Below the pieces are notes generated by a model. The model searched no databases. It had not been told where the DNA came from and worked only from the letters and a program-made list of their open reading frames with translations. The position numbers were made by a program, and so were the translations under genes. Below, in pieces: positions 1-4,215 of a stretch of 5,867 nucleotides of DNA. Within the stretch, counting starts at the first letter, position 1; every line of letters starts with the position of its first letter. Source of the stretch: Chloroflexota bacterium (lineage in GTDB: Bacteria; Chloroflexota; Chloroflexia; Thermomicrobiales; UBA6265); contig JAEZJB010000301.1 in NCBI GenBank assembly GCA_023415845.1, positions 1 to 5,867 on the forward strand, in the 5' to 3' direction.

Positions 1-2
1 GC

Positions 3-20
3 CTTCACGGCCGATTCACA
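3..20 (+). promoter_or_regulatory. possible response-regulator operator (11-base direct repeat)
   Basis: TTCAC occurs at 4-8 and again at 15-19, an 11-base period, upstream of the three-gene signalling operon. OmpR/PhoB-family regulators typically bind tandem direct repeats about one helical turn apart, and a regulator of that family is encoded at 565-1239, so autoregulation is a natural reading. The repeat core is only five bases and the window begins just upstream, so further copies cannot be checked. Chance is a real alternative. Confidence 0.2.
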
Positions 21-43
21 TCTCCCCGCCAGACTGAAAACAT
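15..43 (+). promoter_or_regulatory. possible sigma-70-like promoter of the signalling operon
   Basis: TTCACA (15-20) matches the -35 consensus at five of six positions. It is followed after 17 bases by AAACAT (38-43), which matches the -10 consensus at three of six. Transcription would begin near 50, giving a leader of about 39 bases before the ATG at 89. The -10 match is weak, but spacing and placement are right and no other candidate is visible between 1 and 88. Confidence 0.25.
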
Positions 44-88
44 CGCAGCCGACACCTGTCGCCCTGCCTCTTCAGAAAGGATCTCAAC

Positions 89-517
89 ATGTCCCGACGT
101 TCCGTCTTCGCCGGTCTCGCCGCTCTCACGATCGTGGCCTTCACGCTGGTCGCCATCTTCGGCCCTGACCGTGATCGCCAACCGAACACGGTCGAAGTCA
201 TCCAGGCGGTCGATGACCAGGGTCAACCCGTCGCTGGCGCCAGCACCATCATCATTGAGCGGGGTGGGCATGGATTCTTCCCCTTCGGCATCTTCTTCAT
301 CCCATTGGGTATCCTGTTCTTCTTCGCCGTCCTCCGCCTGTTCCGCGGCCCTCGCTTCGGCGGACCAGGCCCGTGGCATGGCAACCGGGAGGAGTGGCTG
401 AACGAGTGGCATCGCCGTCAGCACACACCGGCCAGGGACACCAGCGGCACACCGATCTCAACGTCGCCGTCAGCAGGCGAATCGTCCACAGACCCACATC
501 CCGGTTCCGTGTCCTGA
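89..517 (+). CDS. small two-helix membrane protein, putative partner of the adjacent two-component system
   Basis: This 142-residue protein is not one I can name. Residues 6-24 form a hydrophobic helix preceded by Arg3-Arg4, which suggests the N-terminus is inside. Residues 25-62 are polar and strand-like and would be outside. Residues 63-83 form a second, Phe-rich helix. The tail from 84 should be cytoplasmic: it is Gly/Pro/Arg-rich (RGPRFGGPGPW), then carries EEWLNEWHRRQH at about 101-112, then a Ser/Thr/Pro-rich low-complexity end. No signal-peptidase site is obvious after the first helix. The start is supported by AAAGGA at 76-81, seven bases before the ATG. The gene ends 47 bases before the response regulator, so the three genes are probably co-transcribed. 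From memory, small membrane proteins with a WHRR-H tail recur beside two-component genes in high-GC bacteria. A role in sensing or in modulating the kinase is inferred. Confidence 0.75.
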   Translation: MSRRSVFAGLAALTIVAFTLVAIFGPDRDRQPNTVEVIQAVDDQGQPVAGASTIIIERGGHGFFPFGIFFIPLGILFFFAVLRLFRGPRFGGPGPWHGNREEWLNEWHRRQHTPARDTSGTPISTSPSAGESSTDPHPGSVS

Positions 518-564
518 TCGATCCCGTCTCACTCGTTGCACCGTCTCGCCAGGAGCCGCCACCC

Positions 565-1239
565 ATGACCACCGTGCTCTTCATCGAAGACGACCAGGCA
601 CTGGCCCGGCTGGTGCACGACTATCTCGATCGGAATGGCTTCCGCACGATCACAGCCGCTGGCGCCGTCTCCGGGCGCCAGCGGCTGGCCAGTGATCAAC
701 CCGACCTGCTGGTCCTCGACCTCGGCCTGCCGGATGGCAACGGCCTCGACATCCTTCGTGACCTGCGGCGAACCACCATGCTGCCCGTCATCATCCTCAC
801 TGCTCGCGGCGAAGAGGTCGATCGAATCGTCGGCCTCGAACTCGGCGCCGACGACTACATGGTCAAGCCGTTCAGTCCCGGCGAACTGGTCGCCCGCATC
901 CGGGCGGTCCTGCGTCGCACCGACCCTACGACTCAACCCGCCGAACGACTCGTCATCCGCGACCTGGACATCGACCTTCCTCGCATGCGCGTCAGCCGGT
1001 CAGGCTCACCAATCGACCTGACCGCCACCGAGTTCGCGCTGCTCTCCACCATGGCCCAGCAACCGGGGCGCGTCTTTACCCGCCAGCAATTGCTCCAGGC
1101 CGTCCACGGCACGCTGGTTGAAGCCTACGAACGCGCCATCGACGCCCACATCAAGAACATCCGCCGCAAGCTGGAACCAGGCGACGGGTACATCCAGACG
1201 GTCCACGGCGTCGGCTATCGGGTCACCGATGCCGCGTAG
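565..1239 (+). CDS. OmpR/PhoB-family DNA-binding response regulator
   Basis: This is a 224-residue cytoplasmic transcription factor of standard family length. The receiver domain spans about 1-118. It has the acidic pocket Glu8-Asp9-Asp10, phospho-acceptor Asp52 (in VLDLGLPDG), switch Thr79 and Tyr98, and the invariant Lys101 in KPF. The winged-helix domain spans about 127-222, with the typical LTATEFALL, QPGRVFTRQQLL, AIDAHIKNIRRKL and VHGVGYR segments. The start at 565 is chosen because AGGAG (551-555) precedes it by nine bases and the receiver fold begins at once with MTTVLFIEDD. An in-frame ATG at 373 would add 64 residues unlike any receiver and would overlap the upstream gene. The partner kinase follows with an 11-base overlap. 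The regulator presumably binds tandem repeats, possibly those at 3-20. The regulon and the specific named regulator cannot be read from the sequence. Confidence 0.96.
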   Translation: MTTVLFIEDDQALARLVHDYLDRNGFRTITAAGAVSGRQRLASDQPDLLVLDLGLPDGNGLDILRDLRRTTMLPVIILTARGEEVDRIVGLELGADDYMVKPFSPGELVARIRAVLRRTDPTTQPAERLVIRDLDIDLPRMRVSRSGSPIDLTATEFALLSTMAQQPGRVFTRQQLLQAVHGTLVEAYERAIDAHIKNIRRKLEPGDGYIQTVHGVGYRVTDAA

Positions 1240-2326
1240 ATTTTCCGGCGGCCCTCCACCTCGCCCACCTTGGTGGCCCGAAGGCGAGCCGTGGCCCCCC
1301 AACCACCGTCCCCGCCGTGGAGCCCTGCTCGGCCGGCTCTTTGTCATCCTCGGCCTGGCACTCATTGGCTTGATCATCGTCGCCAGCGCCATCCTCAGCC
1401 ACATGCGGGAAACCATCGGCACGCCCGGTCCCGATGGCCCCCCACGCTTCATCGGCCCGTTGCTGCTGTTGTTCATCGGCACACTCGCGTTTCTGGTCAT
1501 TCGCAAGATCGTCCGCTCCTTTCGTCCGCTCACCGAGCTTGCCGACGCTGCCCAGCGCGTGACCGAAGGCGATTACTCGGTCCGCGTCACCCCACGTGGT
1601 CGCGACGTTTCCGGCATGGTTGTGGCGTTCAACACCATGACCGCCCGCCTGGAGCAGAACGAGCAGCAACGTCAACGCCTGCTTGCCGACATCGCCCACG
1701 AACTCCGCACACCCGTTTCAGTCGTGCAGGGCACCGTGGAGGCGATGCTGGATGACGTCTATCCCCTCGATCGCGCTCACCTCGCCCCGATCCTTGACCA
1801 GACCCATGCCATCGCCCGCTTGCTCGAAGACCTGCAAACCCTCGCCACCACCGAGGCGGGCACCCTGTCCCTCCATCGTTCGCGCAGTGATATCGACGAA
1901 CTGGTTCGGGGGTGCGCCAGCAGCTTCACACCTGTGGCGTCGAAGAAAGGGGTGAAACTGCGCGTGGAAGCCGCCAGCCATGCCGAACTCGATGTCGATC
2001 CCATCCGCATCCGGCAGGTCATAGACAATCTGCTGACCAACGCGATTCGCTACACCCCGGCCGGCGGTGAGATCGTGGTGGGCACCGTCGCAGCCAGTGA
2101 TATGGTCGAAATCTCCGTATCCGACACCGGCCAGGGCATGGCCCCGCCCGACGTGGCGAAGATGTTCGATCGCTTCGTCAAGTCGGCGGATTCCGGCGGC
2201 AGCGGGCTCGGGCTCGCCATCGCCCGCGGCCTCGTTCAGGCCCACGGCGGCACCATCGCGGCCACAAGCAACCAGGGTCGCGGCACGACCGTGACCATCA
2301 CCCTCCCACGTCGGATCGAAGTCTAG
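1229..2326 (+). CDS. HAMP-domain sensor histidine kinase with minimal extracytoplasmic loop
   Basis: This 365-residue membrane kinase phosphorylates itself and then the regulator encoded just upstream. The N-terminus (1-30) is Pro/Trp/Arg-rich, including PPWWPEGEPWPP. Membrane helices lie at about 34-54 and 76-92, leaving only some 20 residues outside. HAMP spans about 93-145. The dimerisation domain carries the H-box DIAHELRTP with phospho-acceptor His157. The ATPase domain shows the N-box (Asn267, Asn271), the G1 box DTGQG (299-303), the F-box FDRF (313-316) and the G2 box GSGLGLA (324-330). The ATG at 1229 overlaps the regulator's end by 11 bases and has no strong ribosome site, which suggests translational coupling. 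The next in-frame Met lies after the first helix, and an upstream ATG at 1118 would overlap the regulator by over 120 bases. With no sensory domain outside, the signal probably comes from the membrane or from the 89-517 protein. Confidence 0.96.
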   Translation: MPRRFSGGPPPRPPWWPEGEPWPPNHRPRRGALLGRLFVILGLALIGLIIVASAILSHMRETIGTPGPDGPPRFIGPLLLLFIGTLAFLVIRKIVRSFRPLTELADAAQRVTEGDYSVRVTPRGRDVSGMVVAFNTMTARLEQNEQQRQRLLADIAHELRTPVSVVQGTVEAMLDDVYPLDRAHLAPILDQTHAIARLLEDLQTLATTEAGTLSLHRSRSDIDELVRGCASSFTPVASKKGVKLRVEAASHAELDVDPIRIRQVIDNLLTNAIRYTPAGGEIVVGTVAASDMVEISVSDTGQGMAPPDVAKMFDRFVKSADSGGSGLGLAIARGLVQAHGGTIAATSNQGRGTTVTITLPRRIEV

Positions 2327-2348
2327 GTCGTCGGGCCCCAGACGCTGC

Positions 2349-2354
2349 TACCAT
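2349..2354 (+). promoter_or_regulatory. possible -10 element of the cupin gene
   Basis: TACCAT lies in the 72-base gap between the kinase and the cupin gene and matches the -10 consensus at four of six positions. It sits 44 bases before the ATG at 2399. I see no recognisable -35 hexamer 16-18 bases upstream. Two later intergenic gaps hold similar hexamers at similar distances, which is the main support. Confidence 0.25.
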
Positions 2355-2398
2355 GCGGGCAGGATGCTGATCGCCCCGCGCCAAAGGATCTCACTAGC

Positions 2399-2974
2399 AT
2401 GGCAGTCTCGACCTCCCTCGACCCCCGCATTGGCACGTTCCACGAGGAAGCCCTTCGCCTGTTGGCGGACGACTCCCCTCCCAACCGCGAACGGATCGCT
2501 CAACTGCTCCAGCAATTGGCGCTCCAGCCGGACATCCTGCCTGCCATCGATCTCGAACGGCTCCACAACACGGGATCGAGTGCAACCATCCTCGCGCAGG
2601 GGCCAGACGCTCAGGGTGCCTTGATGCTTCTGCACCTGCCTGCCGAAGCTCCCACCCCGATCCATAACCACAACACCTGGGGTGTGGCCGTCGTCGTTGC
2701 CGGTGTCAACCATTACTGGCGCTGGGAACGTCTCGATGACCTCTCCGACCCCAATCATGCCGAGCTTCATCTCGCCGACGAGTTCGAACACGGTCCCGGC
2801 GAATATGTCCTCTGGGGCGATCCTCCCCACGACCTCCACGCCCAGCAGGGGGTCGGCGAGGCTGCCTGGGAATTCGTGTTCTTCGGCCGCAATCCCAACC
2901 TCCAGCCGCGCGCCTACTTCGACCCCACGACCGGTGCGATCACCTATGCTTCTGCCACCGACCAGATGCGATAG
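2399..2974 (+). CDS. cupin-fold metal-dependent protein, cysteine-dioxygenase-like superfamily
   Basis: This 191-residue soluble protein resembles predicted metal-dependent double-stranded beta-helix enzymes related to cysteine dioxygenase. Residues 1-58 are mostly helical and the cupin barrel spans about 60-165. The metal ligands are likely His89 and His91 in PIHNHNTWG plus His144 or His147 in PPHDLH, the three-histidine pattern of thiol dioxygenases. By my ungapped comparison with remembered mammalian cysteine dioxygenase, the substrate-binding Arg60 aligns with Thr63. The Ser-His-Tyr triad region aligns with EFVFF (158-162), so the triad seems missing. The protein has no cysteine at all, so the Cys-Tyr crosslink is impossible. 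The fold and metal site are well supported; the substrate is unknown. AAAGGA (2383-2388) lies ten bases before the ATG. The gene stands alone between the kinase and a molybdopterin-binding protein gene, with gaps of 72 and 84 bases. Confidence 0.88.
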   Translation: MAVSTSLDPRIGTFHEEALRLLADDSPPNRERIAQLLQQLALQPDILPAIDLERLHNTGSSATILAQGPDAQGALMLLHLPAEAPTPIHNHNTWGVAVVVAGVNHYWRWERLDDLSDPNHAELHLADEFEHGPGEYVLWGDPPHDLHAQQGVGEAAWEFVFFGRNPNLQPRAYFDPTTGAITYASATDQMR

Positions 2975-2975
2975 T

Positions 2976-2989
2976 CCCGCCTGAGCGGG
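2976..2989 (+). other. short GC hairpin after the cupin gene
   Basis: CCCGC (2976-2980) can pair with GCGGG (2985-2989) around a CTGA loop, starting one base after the stop codon of the cupin gene. There is no T-tract behind it, so it does not qualify as a normal intrinsic terminator. It might still slow or end transcription in a GC-rich genome, or stabilise the 3' end. Confidence 0.25.
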
Positions 2990-3014
2990 GCGCACCACTC
3001 CTCACCACCTGTCC

Positions 3015-3020
3015 GATACT
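3015..3020 (+). promoter_or_regulatory. possible -10 element of the molybdopterin-binding protein gene
   Basis: GATACT matches the -10 consensus at four of six positions and lies 38 bases before the chosen start at 3059. If it is used, transcription begins at about 3027. An ATG at 3026 would then be outside the message, which favours the 3059 start. No good -35 is visible. Confidence 0.28.
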
Positions 3021-3058
3021 GGAGGATGGGAACCAGTAGGCACGACAGGGACACTCGC

Positions 3059-4108
3059 ATGCATCCGTTCGTTATCGACCCGCACCACCTTCCACCACCA
3101 TCCGCACTGACCGGCGCCGTCATCACCCAGGCCCTTCGCGTTCCTGGCGGCGGTCGCCTGCGCAAAGGCCAGGTGATCGATCCCGCCGCGCTTGACCTCA
3201 TCGCTCGCCTGGACCACCCGGTTCACGCCATCCGGCTTGACCCCGGCGAAATTCACGAAGACGAAGCGGCCCGCCGCCTTGCCGCCCTCGCCATCGGGTC
3301 AGGTCTCACCGCCCGCGAACCGGTCCAGAGCCGGGTCAACATCATCGCCGCCACCAAGGGCCTGCTCCGGGTCGATCCAGAGGCGGTTGAAGTCGTCAAT
3401 CGCCACGAGCCACTGGCCCTGTTCACCGTGCTTGACCGGCTGCCGGTCGTGCCCGGTAAGATCGTTGCCGGCGCCAAGATCGGCACCGTCGCCATGCCGG
3501 AAGCTACCCTGCGACACGTTGAGGAACTGGTTGCCTCGCGCAAACGCCCCATCCTCCAGGTCAAGCCGTACCAGCCGCACCTGGTCGGCGTTGTCGTCAC
3601 CGAGGGCCTGGCCGAAAAGCTGCGCGACCGCTTCGAGCAGTCCGTCCGGCAGAAAATGTCGTGGTATGGCAGCAGCATCCTCCGCTTCGACTATGTACCC
3701 AACCAGGGCCACGCTGTCAGTACGGCCATCGAGTCGCTCCTCGCCGATGGCGCATCCCTCATCCTCACCGCTGGCGGCAACATGATGGACCCGCTCGATC
3801 CCACGCTGGTGGCAATGCCGGACCTCGCGGCCGAGGTCGTCCGCCTCGGGGCTCCGGCGCACCCCGGATCGATGTTCTGGCTGGCCGACCTGAACACCCG
3901 AGACACGTCCATCGTGAATCTCGCGTCCTGCTCCATGTATTCGAAGGCCACCGTGGCCGATCTCGTGCTGCCCTGGATCATGGCCGGGGAACGAGTGACC
4001 AGCGCCGACATTGCGTCGCTTGGCTACGGCGGGCTTCTGGATCGCGATATGGGCTGGCGCTTCCCCAACTACGAGGTTGAAACCGTCGACGAACCCGACG
4101 AGATCTGA
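3059..4108 (+). CDS. molybdopterin-binding (MoeA/MogA-type domain) protein
   Basis: This 349-residue soluble protein has a molybdopterin-binding fold in its C-terminal half, as used in molybdenum cofactor synthesis, insertion or storage. The N-terminal part (about 18-180) resembles the lead domain of standalone molybdopterin-binding proteins: a GAVITQALRVPGGGRLRKG segment, then DPGEIHEDEAARRLA and SRVNIIAATKGLL. The C-terminal part carries TAGGNMMDPLDPT (237-249), GAPAHPGS (264-271) and LASCSMYSKATVADLVLP (288-305), the conserved segments of the cofactor pocket. The start at 3059 has AGGG (3047-3050) eight bases upstream. An in-frame ATG at 3026 abuts its GGAGG with no spacing and would add 11 unconserved residues. 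The precise step (adenylation, molybdate insertion or delivery to a molybdoenzyme) cannot be read. No molybdoenzyme or other cofactor gene lies in the window; partners may be elsewhere. Confidence 0.88.
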   Translation: MHPFVIDPHHLPPPSALTGAVITQALRVPGGGRLRKGQVIDPAALDLIARLDHPVHAIRLDPGEIHEDEAARRLAALAIGSGLTAREPVQSRVNIIAATKGLLRVDPEAVEVVNRHEPLALFTVLDRLPVVPGKIVAGAKIGTVAMPEATLRHVEELVASRKRPILQVKPYQPHLVGVVVTEGLAEKLRDRFEQSVRQKMSWYGSSILRFDYVPNQGHAVSTAIESLLADGASLILTAGGNMMDPLDPTLVAMPDLAAEVVRLGAPAHPGSMFWLADLNTRDTSIVNLASCSMYSKATVADLVLPWIMAGERVTSADIASLGYGGLLDRDMGWRFPNYEVETVDEPDEI

Positions 4109-4114
4109 ATGCCC

Positions 4115-4127
4115 GCGCGAATCGCGC
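4115..4127 (+). other. short GC hairpin after the molybdopterin-binding protein gene
   Basis: GCGCG (4115-4119) can pair with CGCGC (4123-4127) around an AAT loop, seven bases after the stop codon. C-rich sequence rather than a T-tract follows, so termination here is uncertain. It is the only foldable element between the stop at 4108 and the next gene. Confidence 0.22.
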
Positions 4128-4161
4128 CCCCTTCCGACCAAATCAGCACAGACGTTCGGGG

Positions 4162-4167
4162 TACACT
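4162..4167 (+). promoter_or_regulatory. possible -10 element of the helicase gene
   Basis: TACACT matches the -10 consensus at four of six positions and lies 48 bases before the ATG at 4216, inside the 107-base gap after the molybdopterin-binding protein gene. No convincing -35 hexamer sits 16-18 bases upstream. The position and the similar hexamers before the two preceding genes are the support. Confidence 0.3.
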
Positions 4168-4215
4168 GGAGAGTCGACGGCCATTGTGCCACCGCCTCCA
4201 GTCACCCGGACTCCG

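Noticed and set aside
516..523. GATCGATC palindrome overlapping the stop of the first gene as an operator
   Set aside because: An eight-base palindrome is easily found by chance, and OmpR/PhoB regulators use direct repeats rather than palindromes.
373..564. Longer response regulator beginning at the ATG at 373
   Set aside because: The extra 64 residues have no receiver-like sequence and overlap the upstream gene in another frame. AGGAG at 551-555 and the start of the receiver fold point to 565.
1118..1228. Longer histidine kinase beginning at the ATG at 1118
   Set aside because: The added segment lies wholly within the regulator's DNA-binding domain in another frame and encodes no recognisable sequence. 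The 1229 start gives a normal short overlap.
2321..2343. Possible terminator hairpin across the kinase stop codon (GTCT pairing with AGAC around a GGGCCC core)
   Set aside because: Only four outer and two inner pairs with a mismatch and a nine-base loop, and no T-tract.
2348..2998. 216-codon open frame on the minus strand opposite the cupin gene
   Set aside because: It is a mirror of a gene with clear metal-ligand motifs; there is no ribosome site or recognisable product of its own.
3299..4192. 297-codon open frame on the minus strand
   Set aside because: It is antisense to the well-supported molybdopterin-binding protein gene. Long antisense frames are expected in GC-rich DNA, and its product resembles nothing I recognise.
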